A stretch of 64,000 nucleotides of DNA, taken from positions 140,207,001 through 140,271,000 of the forward strand of contig CM071596.1 of the NCBI GenBank assembly GCA_036435485.1, read 5' to 3'. Source of the DNA: Saposhnikovia divaricata (taxonomy: Eukaryota; Streptophyta; Magnoliopsida; Apiales; Apiaceae). This document shows, piece by piece, positions 50,910 through 63,900 of the stretch (the first letter of the stretch is position 1; every line of letters starts with the position of its first letter). The position numbers and the translations under genes are program-made. Below the pieces are notes generated by a model. That model was not told the origin of the DNA, made no database searches, and saw only the letters and a program-made list of their open reading frames with translations.

Positions 50910-53900
50910 TGTAGCATCCCAACATCCGGGGTACAGATATGGGGCCACTAGCAACTAACAACATTATACCATCCTGGATATAAACAACATATAATAATAA
51001 AACCCCTTAACCAAGATCATATACAGGTTATGGTATGTAACAAACTACCAAATTATATTATTACAATCCAACCTCAGAATAAAATGTTATACAATTTTTT
51101 TTATAAATCAACTTAATCACTGTCTAACTACATATCCAACCTTGACAATTCCCAATCCATTATTCGAAAAAGTCTATAACTCGAACGTCTCCTCTCGCTG
51201 CCTAAAGAGCAATACCAATTGTCTACTAGGTTCTCTAATTACCTCTAACTGGAGAAATAAACAAAAGCAAGAGTGAGCCAACAATACTCAGCAAGTGTAA
51301 ATAGTGATAATAATTTCAATAACGATGACAATTCTGATAAATAAAGGGGTTTCATTTCGTTCTATGAAGGAATCAGTTATATTAACTTTTAGACTGCCAT
51401 GAGGGCCAACAATTCATCATTAGTAAGGTTCATCTCAGAGTATAGATTAGAATTGGAATTTTTATTTATTTATAAAAAAAAACATCAAGGTTAAGCTACT
51501 GATCAGTCACGCACTAACCCCGGACAAAAGCACACAGCAATGTCCTTAATTGGATCCATGGCACACATTGGCCTTAACTTCTGACCATTAATCTGGTCTC
51601 CCCGAAGGGACATGTTTTTTTTTTAAAAAAAAACATTTCCAATTCTAAGTCAAACGCATTAGGTGTCGGAACAATCGACAACCTTTGTCAACTGAACAAC
51701 TGGAAACTCACGTCCAGAATTACTCTTGATTAAGAGTTAATGAGGAAACAACAATATTTGCTGGTATCGACAAGTTCGATACGATACAAGGGAATAACCA
51801 ACTAGTCAAGATCTTTACTAAATACCGACGAGTTCGGTAATAAGTGGGGTGGAGAATATAGAGAACAATACTTTGAATCCATATCAATAAGATAACTATA
51901 AGTAATTGGGGGTCATAACATCAATAACTCGATTAAGGAGAAAATCGAATTGAGCAACAATAAAAGATATATAGTGCAACAAGATAATCATCGGTACAAT
52001 TCTAAGTTGGACCCGGAACATGATTAAGCATTGCAAAATAATAAAATCTTTCAACACATGGTAAGGTTTGACTCAACGTAAATGAGTAAAACAGCTTAAA
52101 CGATTAATTGCAAAAAGACAGTTTTGGGATAATAAATTTCAAATCAAATTGGAGAAAACATTTTTAAAGAGAAAGGGTTCACTGGTGAAATTATGCTAAA
52201 AATCAGAAATTTTATTAACAGGTAATAACAGGAATTTGAAACTTGAATTCTTTCTATTTAGAGAGCTCCTTAAACAATTTTAGGAACAACATAAAAATAA
52301 AAATTAAAATTAAAGAAAGGCCCTCCATTAAGGAGGCTTTAACATCCCATGAATAACATAATATGTGGGAAAAAGTTATTGATAACGTTCTTTGAAAATT
52401 TGGTATTTGAACTATGGGTGGGAAACATAAACATTTTCACGCTAACTAAAGAAGTATATCATTTTCAAAACATACTTGATCAATCCATACCAAAAAGGAA
52501 ATTGAATTGCATCACTTGAATGATAAGTGAAGAGCAAAACACTTGCCTCGATTTAATGAGTTCTCGACCTTAACATCGATCCACAACTCAGTTTCATGAC
52601 AATTCTTTACTTGCTAGCCTTTTATTTGGCCTTACTTCCATTTCTACTTCGTAACTCACCAACTTCCACGTCAATACACCCATCGGCTTTGATACCTGTC
52701 CTTCTGTCCATCTTTCCGTTTACCCGCGCACTGCTCTTGGCCAGGTCTCCTATTCTAACCTTTACAAGATCGGATACTATTTCAGTATTAACTCAAGCAA
52801 AACCTTATTGTTTGCTCTATTCTACCCATGCGCGTCCTATAACGCTTTACACATATCATATATAAACATATACAATCTTATTCACAGAATAGCTTTAGTA
52901 TAACCAAGTAGGTCAAATAAACACTTCACATAAACACTTAACACAGGTGGCCACTTAATACCTAAATACTATCTAGTGGCAAACACTTCAACACAATACC
53001 ACGCCTGAGTCTTCACATCAACTATTACATATTTACCTAGACCCTTAGAAATCATAACATACTTTTAAATCATTGAAATCCAATAAATTAAACTTTATAT
53101 ATATATGCAGGGGAATTTAGAAAATTTCGGCATGAGGTATTCGTAAATAGGACTATTCCCCTGTTTTTCAATTCAACAACTCAAGGAGTTTTAACTATAT
53201 ATTTACCAAAAATCAAGCTGCCTCAACTTGCAGCAACATAAAAAGTGCACAAATAAAGAAAGTACCCTCCCAGACATGCGGCACCTCAACACATAAGAAA
53301 TTCTGCCTCGACATGCAGTAAACACATAATAATTTATGTTAGCATTAACTACTACTTACGCTACATCAATAATCGTATTACTTACGCATTTTAATGATAC
53401 ACGTGACAATCAATTATTGATATTCGTAAGCCCTAGGGAACAACCCCTAGCCCTAGGGAACCACTACTATGGCTCAACTTATAACATTTAGCACATAAGC
53501 ATTTACCGACTAGTACATCCATATAATTCCACATATTATCCAACATTTAACAATCCTTAAGGCCGAATATAATATCGAAGCCTCAATTACTACTAAAATC
53601 ATAATTACAATTCACAATCATCAAAATCCCCAAATATTAACAAGACCACTATATAATTCCAATAATTATAATTAACATCTGACAATTAACAATCATTAAG
53701 ACCGAACATTTATCGGATTCATAACTAATTCCAACAATTATAATTAAATGTACTCTCAAAATTAAATACGGGAGTTACAACAATATTCTCAAAATTCGAA
53801 CATAATCTAATTATGAAAATTAGCACCATAATCTCAAAATTTAAGTCAAATTAAATTACCACAATTAAGTAATTTAACCACTATAAACTTTCTGAAATAT

Positions 53901-54035
53901 ACTACGAAAATTAAAGCAATAATATCACAATTTAAGCATAATTTAATTACAACAATTACATAATTAAAATACGATAATTATGCACAAATACAAGCTTTCG
54001 CAATTATACCTTTTCCGGTGAATATGGAACACCTC

Positions 54036-54087
<52 letters not shown>

Positions 54088-55000
54088 GACTCCTGCCTAC
54101 TACCGCGCAGCACAGCCCCCCTCCTCTTCTTCGTCCTCCTCCACCTGTTGTCACCGCCGCCGTGCAGCCACCGCAGCCGGCCTCTCTCCCTCTCCCCGCA
54201 TGCGACATCAGTCACACTCACACAGAGATATACGCACACACACGCGTATATACACACACGTATACACACATATACACATAATCCTCTTCATCACACTTCA
54301 ATTCCCAATTCGATTTTCCCCCAATTTATCTTCTAAATCCCTAATTTTCTCCTCCCCCAATTCACTTTCTCTCTCCCCGATTTTCTTGTTTTCTGTCGAG
54401 TCTGTGTTTGTGTTATATTGGGCATGGCCCAATATACTATTTATTACCACTTTACCATCTTTTTGGCCCAATTACACTCTAATAAACGACTTCTATAAAT
54501 CACAATTAAATAGAACATTCGAAAAATTACACTTTTCATTTTTAAAATAAAGAATAAAAAATTACGAGCACACACATATTTTTAAAATATTTTTAGGATC
54601 AAAGATGAATTAAATATGGATTTTACAAGTTTTGATCCTTTAAATGCAATAAAACTCTAAAAATCATATTAAAATATTAAAACACCCAAATTAATCCACC
54701 CAAAAATTTTAAAAACTCAATAAATATATAAAGATAATATTTCAAAAGATATCATGATTTTTAATCCCTCCGATAATTTTATAAAATTGACAGAGGATTA
54801 AAATACATGATTTAAATATATTTAAATCCTCAAAATACAAATAAATTTACACAAACCTTTACAGCTTACCCAAATCATCACATAATCACATAAACACCAT
54901 CTCACATACGTTTCACCTTTACAACAATATTCACATAATAATATCCATAATTTATATTAAATAAATATTTATAAAATACAAAATTTTCTAGGGCGTTATA
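50910..55000 (-). repeat. 3' LTR of B2 (4091 bp)
   Basis: It starts TATAACGCCCTAG on the minus strand (55000) and ends GGGATGCTACA (50910). Compared with the right LTR it lacks about 250 bp at 53455. CT run 54041-54085, site II palindrome 54417-54432, stem-loop 51274-51290. Confidence 0.9.
54041..54085. repeat. (TC)22 microsatellite in B2 3' LTR
   Basis: A 45-bp run at the position shared by all B LTRs. Confidence 0.95.
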
Positions 55001-58000
55001 TCCTTCCCCCTTAATAGGATTCTGTCCTCAGAATCAATCCTAAGAACACAAATCACAATACTTCTCAAATATTTTGCTTCCACTTCCTAGGTTGTATCTT
55101 CAACTCTAGGATTCCCTCATACCATCTCATACTTTAATAATCTCATTCTGCGAGCCCTCAAATTTTGAAATAACCTTAAGCTTTGGTTTTCGAGTCTTAT
55201 TAACTCTAGACATTTACCACACTTAGGCGAATTTCTTTTCTCCGGAAATCGGTATGACCTTTCCGTATAACGAACTATACCCCGCGTCAAAACTTATGTT
55301 ATCACGACAATCTTTCGCAATAATGCAACCGCGTTATTTGCCTTGATTCACAACAATCTACACTTGGCACCATTCTCCAGCTCTTACTCGTAATCACACG
55401 GTTTCAGATAGAACTTTGAAAAAGAAATCTCAAGAAATCCTTCAATCAGTTACTACAATCAACACATACGTCCTTAGATGCACATCAAGCATAATTCAAT
55501 TAACAACTCGATTCTCACTCTAATAAAATATTCTGGTTTGCTAAATCTTTGTGAAACATAGCCTCAATTATTTACAACTTTTGATAGCTAAAACTTGTCA
55601 CCTTGACTGTGACTTCACTCAATACAAGAACAAAATTAAGTTAACCAATCTGTAATATTAATTCTTCTGAGGTCAAAACCTCACTTGATACTAACCATGA
55701 AGCAATTCTTACTCCAACAGTTCCCAACAAGCTCCCGCTTTTATCAACATGCATATTCAACTTATAACGCTTCACCATTTATTTACATATCCTAAACGAA
55801 ACCTTCCTCAAATAAAACTTTGAGAAAAGAATATTAAGAAATTCCCAATCATCTTACTCCTCTTTCACGTGCAATGTTACTCGAGAAGGAAATAATCAAA
55901 AAACTTCAATTCATCCTTAATTTCATTGTTTTACTGAGTAACCATTTCGAATTGATGACCATTTTCCTTAAATCGTATATATATCTTATTCAAAATACAC
56001 TACCCCGCGTCCTCTGAAATCAACTTTCGAATCGCAAATCTGCATACTTGACGAGTCCTCGAATTTGACTCTACACATTACAACTTCAACATTTACACCA
56101 CTCACATTAACCACAAAATCATGACTTTCGAAATTCACATTAAAATCCTTGTGCCAAATTTTCTCCTTTTCTTGGAAACTCTTAAAATCGCTCTCGATTG
56201 ATTTGCATACGCTTCATGAGTCTTCGATCATCTTGATATGTAACCTACGATCATATTAAATCCTTCGTCTGAATGTCGTTTGAAATCTTATTCATCGAAA
56301 TATGCTTTGACTTAATTGTGTCCATTCCGATATCTCCTTATACAAAACAATTCCATTCCCTTGGTACACAACTTCTTGATTTGCTTAATCGTTAAGACCT
56401 CAATGTCTGATTTCGACCTCAAAACACCGTCTTTATCTTTCTCAAAGTAAAAATCTCTTTTTTTTCTGGTCCTCACAATTTGCTCGCATTTCGTTGTTAG
56501 GAAATAATTCTAATCCTGGATCGTATTTAGTTCTTTTTCTAGTTATTACAAACACTTCCTACTAACTTCCTTCATAATTATTTCGAATTTCTAGATTCTT
56601 GATAGTCATAAAAGCAGTCCTTTCATTCTCTTCATACATTCCACCAAGATTTATATGATACCATTTCTGACAAAAATCCTATCTTTCCAAGCTCATAACA
56701 TTTATCTTTAACTTCTGACTCTGCTACTTGTTACCACACTACCCTTCTGGTTATAGCCACAACTTTCCACATTTATTTTAATAAAATCTCTAGGGATTTT
56801 TCTCCCGAAATCTTATTTTCTGATCCTGGGGTCTCGTTAATTTCTGCTAATTCTCTTTCTTTAGGCAACTACGGTGCCCTTTCTCTTCTAACTCCACATC
56901 TTCGTGATTCCACATTCTTTTCTTAACTAAATTTTATATGCCTTCGATTTAATCACTCTTGGAAACTTTCTGGTTTCTCTGCCTTCCTCCTTATTGACAT
57001 TTTATTCCATCTTGGTCAACTTTCCACCATCCTTGATAATCATGACTTTCTACCCTGGCTTGCATAAGTCATTTACTCCACATATTCACCTTACCCCTCA
57101 TTCAGTCTTAGTTCTTCTTGATAATTTTTACAAACCATTATGTTTTACTTCACTCTGATTTATTCAAGTTAACCTTCTTGATTCCAAAATCTTATGTCTA
57201 ACGATGGATTTGAATCATTCAAAATCTTATGATATTTCATTTACTATCTCTACCCTTCTGTAGGTGTCCAAAACAATCTTTCTTCGGTATTGAACATCTT
57301 ATACTCATATCTCCATTACCATTCTCTTTTCGCCCTTAACAATTTCTGTAATCATGCACTCTTATTTACTGTCCTTTTTCCTGTATTCAATTCTCATTAG
57401 CCTCAGACCTTGTCCATGCTTTATCAGCTCAGTAATTATTCCAATTGACACGACATATCTGTCTTAATCACCAAATTCTTAAACTTGCATAACCACTCCT
57501 TCGTCAATGCAGTTATAGTTTTAATCATTTAAGACGTCGTCATGTTTATCTTCGCATCTCTTTCATCATTAGGAATTTTGAAATCATCGAATTTTTGACA
57601 AAAGAAGTCAATAAAATGAATGGGGCATCAAGTATGAATAGACACTGAGTGTATTTGATAAAACTTTTATAAAGGAATTTAACCGAGAGATCAATATGAT
57701 CTTTGAACTATTTTCAGGTTGCATTTGTCACTTGGTCAACCACCACAGTACATAAAGATGGCCAGTCTTTAGTACTTTCATGACAAACACAATCAGTGGC
57801 GTCCCACTGGACTTCTATCACAAAGATAAGATGTCCCTGAGTCCCCTATCTGCATAGGTTGTTCATCTCAGCTGGAATAGAGAAAATCAGGTATTCATGA
57901 CAATTGAAGGGATTCAAGGGTTTCAAAAATATTCCTTGTAACGATGGACCAAGTGCCCTCTGAAAGTATAGATTTTTTTTGAAAGAATGGGATTGAATTT

Positions 58001-58167
58001 CGAATAAATCTGATATACAAAGCTCGTCATCAATTGATGTATAAAAGACTTTTCAATAGATGCTTCAATGATTGATCAAGCAAACATTCAAGAAATTCAT
58101 AATTATTCATAACCTCACTCTTGTCAACTAAGCACTAATATACTTAGCTGCCAAAACCGGCCTGACA
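55001..58167 (-). other. Internal domain of B2
   Basis: Aligns along nearly its whole length with 36800-40135 of B1 (for example GTGATAGAAGTCC near 57815 on the minus strand). No long ORF or retroelement motif is seen. Confidence 0.75.
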
Positions 58168-59153
58168 TTCAGTAAACACATAATAATTTACGTTAGCATT
58201 AACTACTACTTACGCTACATCAATAATCGTATCACTCACGCATTTTAATGATACACGTGACAATCAATTATTGATATTCGTAAGCCCTAGGGAACAACCC
58301 CTAGCACTAACTATTACTTATGCTATATCAATGATCATATCACTAGAGCATATTAATTATACTTGTGACAATCAATCATTGGTTTTCGTAAGCCCGCGGA
58401 TCTAGTCGAAAAAATTACACAAGTCCTTAAATATTGACATTTAGAACTTATGATCTCTTTACGACTCCTCGCAGTTAAACTAAATAACATATAACATTGA
58501 CCACATAAACACATAAAGAAATTGCGGCACATAAGAAATTTAAATCTACAAATAATCTTTAGAATAGAATTTGGAACCACCACTATGGCTCAACTTATAA
58601 AATTTAGCACATAAGCATTTACCGACTAGTACATCCATATAATTCCACATATTATCCAACATTTAACAATCCTTAAGGCCGAATATAATATCGAAGCCTC
58701 AATTACTACTAAAATCATAATTACAATTCACAATCATCAAAATCCCCAAATATTAACAAGACCACTATATAATTCCAATGATTATAATTAACATCTGACA
58801 ATTAACAATCTTTAAGACCGAACATTTATCGGATTCATAACTAATTCCAACAATTATAATTAAATGTACTCTCAAAATTAAATACGGGAGTTACAACAAT
58901 ATTCTCAAAATTTGAACATAAACTAATTATGAAAATTAGCACCATAATCTCGAAATTTAAGTCAAATTAAATTACCACAATTAAGTAATTTAACCACTAT
59001 AAACTTTCTGAAATATACTACGAAAATTAAAGCAATAATATCACAATTTAAGCATAATTTAATTACAACAATTACATAATTAAAATACGATAATTATGCG
59101 CAAATACAAGCTTTCGCAATTATACCTTTTCCGGGGAATATGGAACACCTCCC

Positions 59154-59247
<94 letters not shown>

Positions 59248-60151
59248 GACTCCTGCCTACTACCACGCAGCACAGCCCCCCCTCCTCTTCTTCGTCCTCC
59301 TCCACCTGCTATCACCGCCGTCGCGCAGCCATCGCAGCCTGCCTCTCTCCCTCTCCCCGTGTGCGACATCACTCACACTCACACAGAGATATACGCACAC
59401 ACGCGTATATACACACACGTATATACACATACACACATACTCCTCTTCATCACACTTCAATTCCCAATTCGATTTTCCCCCAATTTATCTTCTAAATCCC
59501 TAATTTTCTCCTCCCCCAATTCACTTTCTCTCTCCCCGATTTTCTTGTTTTCTGTCGAGTCTGTGTTTGTGTTATATTGGGCTTGGCCCAATATACTATT
59601 TATTACCACTTTGCCCTCTTTTTTGCCCAATTACACTCTAATAAACGACTTCTATAAATCACAATTAAATAGAACATTTGAAAAATTACACTTTTCATTT
59701 TTAAAATAAAGAATATAAAATTACGAGCACACACATATTTTTAAAATATTTTTTGGATCAAAAATGAATTAAATATGGATTTTACAAGTTTTGATCCTTT
59801 AAATGCAATAAAACTATAAAAATCATATTAAAATACTAAAACACCCAAATTAATCCACCCAACAATTTTAAAAACTCAATAAATATATAAAGACAATATT
59901 TCAAAAGATATCATAATTTTTAATCCCTCCGATAATTTTATAAAATTGGCAAAGGATTAAAATACATGATTTAAATATATTTAAATCCTCAAAATACAAA
60001 TAAATTTACACAAACCTTTACAGCTTACCCAAATCATCACATAAACACCATCTCACATACGTTTCACCTTTACAATAATATTCACATAATAATATCCATA
60101 ATTTATATTAAATAAATATTTATAAAATACAAAATTTTCTAGGGCGTTATA
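58168..60151 (-). repeat. Truncated 5' LTR of B2 (1984 bp)
   Basis: Matches 53320-55000 of the partner LTR plus a segment of about 250 bp (58310-58570) missing there. Contains the CT run 59157-59245 and the site II palindrome 59576-59592. Confidence 0.88.
59157..59245. repeat. (TC)44 microsatellite in B2 5' LTR
   Basis: An 89-bp run, twice the length of that in the partner LTR. Confidence 0.95.
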
Positions 60152-60445
60152 GTTATTAGGACATGCAATCAATAGGGAGTAGTGTTGGTTGACCCCGCCG
60201 ACTTAAAGGCAGTTTCAATTGAGAAAGACCAACCACACCAACAAAGGACTAAGAAGTTTGAATGAACGAGAAAATGTGAGAAAATCTTCCTGGAGCTAAA
60301 GATGAAATTTGTGACGACCCAGCGTTGGCGTTGCTTAATGGAATAAGGAAGGCTTTGTAATATACTATGATGCACATCATATAGGTTTAGGTGGTGTGCT
60401 TATGCAACATGATAGAGTAATTGCGGATGCATTCGGATAGCACTG
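60152..60445 (+). pseudogene. pol: RT thumb and RNase H start of A4
   Basis: LGHAINRE-like and VLVDP-like codons continue the RT broken at 50909. Then come a degraded linker and an RNase H start (YYDAHHIGLGGVLMQH). It matches A1 2412-2790 with several indels and then is lost. Confidence 0.78.
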
Positions 60446-61130
60446 TTCACCATATTAGGGTGGCCTTGATAGTGCCAATTCTGTGGAACGACTAACTCCG
60501 ACGGTAGTGTTCCTTCTGAAACTAGTGGTTAGGTAGACTGACATTTTATAGTATCGACTATTAGGACGTATATGTATCAGGAGGGTGTGGCATGTTTTAG
60601 TTTGAAACTTTTGATTTCTCTTCTATGGGATGTGTATATATTTGGTTCCTTCCAGTGGTTAAACTTCCGACTTTATGTCAATCATTCCGTTATTATAACA
60701 GCTTACGATTCCACCTGCTTGGATGCTCATAGAACTTTTCTTTAGGTTTCGAAATGGATCTTCTTAGTATTACCAGTGGGTGGATAGGTTAACCAAGATT
60801 TTCCTCATTCTGGAAAGAAATCAAACAAATTTTGGCAAACCTTGTCTTTCTGATTATTAGAGAACGTCACTAAATAGAGTGAAAACTGGAGCAAACCCTG
60901 TGGATTGGGTAAGGTAGCCGCTATATGGGTTGATGGACAGACCCTGATTATTACAATTGATTGAAGAGATAAAATGGTGAAGTTGAGATTGGACGATAAG
61001 AAAGGAAATGTATTTAAGAACCAAAACAGACTGAGAAATTCCGGGATTGACTTAAATGAAAAGGCTATTATGCCAAGAGTGTTAAGCTTATGCAGCACGT
61101 GGGATTGACAAGAGAAATTGAAAAGATAAA
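60446..61130 (+). other. Unassigned decayed A4 sequence
   Basis: No retroelement motif or other gene recognised. ORF 60805-61098 (minus) lacks a domain. Confidence 0.35.
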
Positions 61131-61600
61131 AATAAAGGAAAGATGCCGGAGACGGTACGGAGAAGTCGATTGAGACTTATATGGAGTAAAATTTTGAGAA
61201 GATCAGAAGGTATCAAGGAAGAGGGATGAACGAAGAGCGGCAGTGCTCAAGTTGAGTGACTATGCTACTCTGGTACATAAGATTTGCGGTGTAAAGGAAA
61301 GAAATAAACAAATACAAAAAGAAAAAGTTTAAGAGTACGCGGGAAAAAGCATATTGAAAAGCGTAACCTACCTTAGATAAAAAATCTTCGCTATGGACGA
61401 AGGAGGCACTATGCCAGGCAATTGCTAGAAAATTAATTCCATTAGCTTACCCTAAACTCATATACTGTAGCGCGGCCATTTGGGGCCATGTGGTGAAGTA
61501 TTATAAAGTGACTAGACCAGCAATGTAAGGACAAAGCGGGGTGCTTCTAACCGAGCGCCAACCGCGAGAACTTTGGATATAAAGTGAAGTGATTCAGCCG
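61131..61600 (+). pseudogene. gag: gag relic of A4, out of canonical order
   Basis: VLKLSDYATLVHK at about 61246-61290 corresponds to A1 gag (VLEITDYATLLQK, near 663-705). A degraded zinc knuckle (GHVVKYYKVTRPA) follows at about 61490-61535. It lies downstream of RNase H, where a gag should not be. Confidence 0.65.
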
Positions 61601-62019
61601 TATATGATTGACCAGCTTACGGTCTAGAAAAAGAAATAAAGTGAATTGAGAAACATGACGATGGGATTTTACATCAATGGAGGTTTATGAAGAGTGTCAG
61701 AGATGGTGCTGTATGATGCATAAATGTTATCTGAAATAGAATATCCTCAAGAAGAATAATAGGTATTAAGAGATTCACGTTGAACTTGACCAATATCTTC
61801 TAGAACATCCTTGCTACCATTATCAAGTTCTATAAGAAAAGCAGTTAGACATATGTTGTCTTTTGGGAAGGTCATGTAAACTTACGTCAATTTGAAAGAA
61901 AAAGGTTAGCATTAAGATACCTATAGGTTATCAAGATGAGAATGATTGAAAAGAAACCCTTATTAAGGATATAAGATTTGATTGTTAATTAAAAGATGTA
62001 AGTATTTCTTGAAAATAGA

Positions 62020-62175
62020 GTTAAGGATAGAATATCCATATATTAAGATGAACCCTGGGGATGCACAAAGGATGGCATTACCCCCAATAAAGACATTGTG
62101 AATTCAGATGATATAAGTTGGATTGACCAAGGTAACAATAACCTTTAAGGATTCATTGGAAGGAGTTTCGGAAGG
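62020..62175 (+). pseudogene. pol: Second RT relic of A4
   Basis: IKMNPGDAQRMA and a degraded VGLT...TFKD pattern match A1 IKPEDIPKTAF through the FGLTNALATFMD region. Frameshifts are frequent. Confidence 0.55.
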
Positions 62176-62188
62176 TACGTAAACAGAA

Positions 62189-62338
62189 TTATTAAAAGAA
62201 TGAGATCTTATGCCCTTCACTAAGGGTCTTAGCAATATCCGGCTTATAATTAGTATATCTGGTATCTAACTTATAAGCCAACATCAATCAGGGAACAAGT
62301 ATTGCAATAGACTTGAAAGTAGGCATGCATGCTATGGC
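62189..62338 (-). repeat. 150-bp inverted fragment of A-family LTR
   Basis: The reverse complement matches 47655-47804 with two substitutions by eye. It is embedded between relics of pol. Confidence 0.92.
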
Positions 62339-62358
62339 ATATGTATCAGAAAACAGCA

Positions 62359-62700
62359 AATAGAGAATATGAGGTTGGAGATTCATGATGCTAAAGGTAT
62401 TCCCGTAGAAAGAATTAATGAGACTTGGAGAGAAGGGTAGTTGAGCCCGAGATTTATTGGGCCATCTGAGAGTTTAAAAGTGTTCGAAATGTGGCATTCG
62501 AGCCAGCTTTACACCCAAAGCTTATAGCATGGTCGTAACGTGTTTCATATGGCAAGGCTACACCAGTAAAATGTAGATGCTCGACAGATGATAAGAGTAC
62601 GAGCAGGTAGATATACGACCTGGTCTGACTTACGAAGAAAAACCTGTGGAAAATCACGGATAGAAAAGAACAAGTGATGAGAAACAAGTTTGGCAGAAGT
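62359..62700 (+). pseudogene. pol: Integrase C-terminus and chromodomain relic of A4
   Basis: EYEVGDSVMLKVFPWKELMR and GKLSPRFIGPSE match A1 4170-4290. VFHMARL and a degraded chromodomain (AGRYTTWSD, RIEKNK) follow with stops and frameshifts. Confidence 0.82.
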
Positions 62701-63009
62701 AGATTATATTGGATCTAAGTTAAAGAAATCGGCAGATTCATTTCGGAGGGTTTAAATTGGAATAATGTGATGATTATAGAGTAAATGTGATGGGATACCA
62801 GTAAGGAGGTGCCAATGTAAAAGATGTCTCAATAAAGAGATGACGGTGGAGGTAAATAGCAGAAGTGAATAAGAATCAGATAATAAGAAGGATGTGATTG
62901 ATAAAGAAAAGACTGGGAAAGTAACTATGGAATATGAAGCAAGGAATGTTATGAATGGATTAATGAATGGGCCTTCTAATGAATTCTCGGGATGAAAACC
63001 TGATAGTGT

Positions 63010-63100
63010 TAGTATTATATATATGAAAGAGCTAGTAGCGTGGCGTGGAATGTCAGTAACAATGATGTCAAGCGAGAAATCTAAGATTTGACCTGAGAAG
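63010..63100 (+). pseudogene. pol: Integrase core relic of A4, downstream of the chromodomain
   Basis: YMKELVAWRGMSVTMMS corresponds to A1 YLKEIVARHGVPITIVS (near 3700-3750), which includes the second catalytic Asp region. The Asp codon is lost here. The position after the chromodomain is non-canonical. Confidence 0.6.
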
Positions 63101-63399
63101 TGGAAGGATTTCCAAAATTGAGTGTTGCTAAGATTGAACAAGAGTATAGGTCCAAAGAATAATGGACGGAGCAGTAAGGATATGTTAACACGTGAGATTA
63201 CGATAAAGTAGTATTTGATACGAATACGATTATTCTCTTCTCTAATGAACCTCTATAGTACAGAGATAAATTCTAAGTATGATATTTTACAATCATGAAA
63301 ACTCTCTATAATTTTTTGAAATAATTTTCTTTTCTTCTCTCTTATTCATCTCTTTTTTGAATTGAGAAGAACAACCCTTTAAGGAGGGGAGGTACTACT

Positions 63400-63550
63400 A
63401 CGTGACTATCTGTCTGTGTGATAGAAGTCTAAGTGGAATACCATAACTTGTTTAATTGCTTGTCAAGTACTAAAGGTTGGCCCCCTCCTGTACTAACTAT
63501 GCAATATAACAAATGTTCATTGATCATAGTGATCTCTCAATAAATCTTTC
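63400..63550 (+). other. Piece related to the B internal domain
   Basis: GTGATAGAAGTC, AGTACTAAAGGTTGGCC and TGATCTCTC occur in the same order as on the minus strand of B1 (about 39815-39665) and B2 (about 57820-57685). Confidence 0.6.
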
Positions 63551-63883
63551 CACTTCTCTGTATTGACCAAGATTGCGAAGATTAAAAAGATCAGGAAATG
63601 CATAGTGCGAGCGAGGTTACCTCCGAATTCGCAGTGCGATAGTGATACCAATGTTACTGCAGGTATCAATAAGGATAATAGTATAGGACTGAGTAAGAGC
63701 ATAACCCAGATAGTGTGTTGTACGAAAAATAGCAAAGTTGATGGAAAAAGGATAAAGTATGTATTGTAGCACCAGCAGATATGCTAAGAAAGGGTAGAAC
63801 GACTAAGATTTAACCGGGAAACTGGAAAGTGAAATGACAGATAAGCGACTCCGTGTTTTCTACCTAATTCCAGGACGGAATCC

Positions 63884-63900
63884 TTTTAAGGAGGGGAGAC
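63884..63900 (+). other. Polypurine tract of A4
   Basis: TTAAGGAGGGGAGAC lies directly before the LTR start, identical to A1. A similar tract stands at 63378-63393 without an LTR behind it. Confidence 0.85.

Larger units (their letters stand above)
50910..60151 (-). mobile_element. LARD-like element B2, truncated, with perfect GTTAT target duplication
   Basis: Same family as B1, minus strand. GTTAT at 50905-50909 and 60152-60156 flanks it. The right (5') LTR lacks about its last 2.2 kb in sense direction, together with the PBS, because the internal domain stops at 58167 and joins mid-LTR. Its sequence differs from B1 around the CT tract, so it is a distinct subfamily. No coding domain was found. 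Confidence 0.88.
49717..63900 (+). mobile_element. Scrambled chromovirus body A4, split by B2
   Basis: It lies between the LTR end at 49716 and the 3' LTR start at 63901. The RT sequence interrupted at 50909 resumes at 60152. The order of relics is RT/RNase H, gag, RT, IN C-terminus/chromodomain, IN core, polypurine tract, B-like piece, polypurine tract, which is not canonical. Confidence 0.78.

Noticed and set aside
63378..63393. A second polypurine tract as evidence for another LTR
   Set aside because: The sequence after it (GGTACTACTACG) does not match any LTR start in the window, so it is treated as part of the mosaic body.
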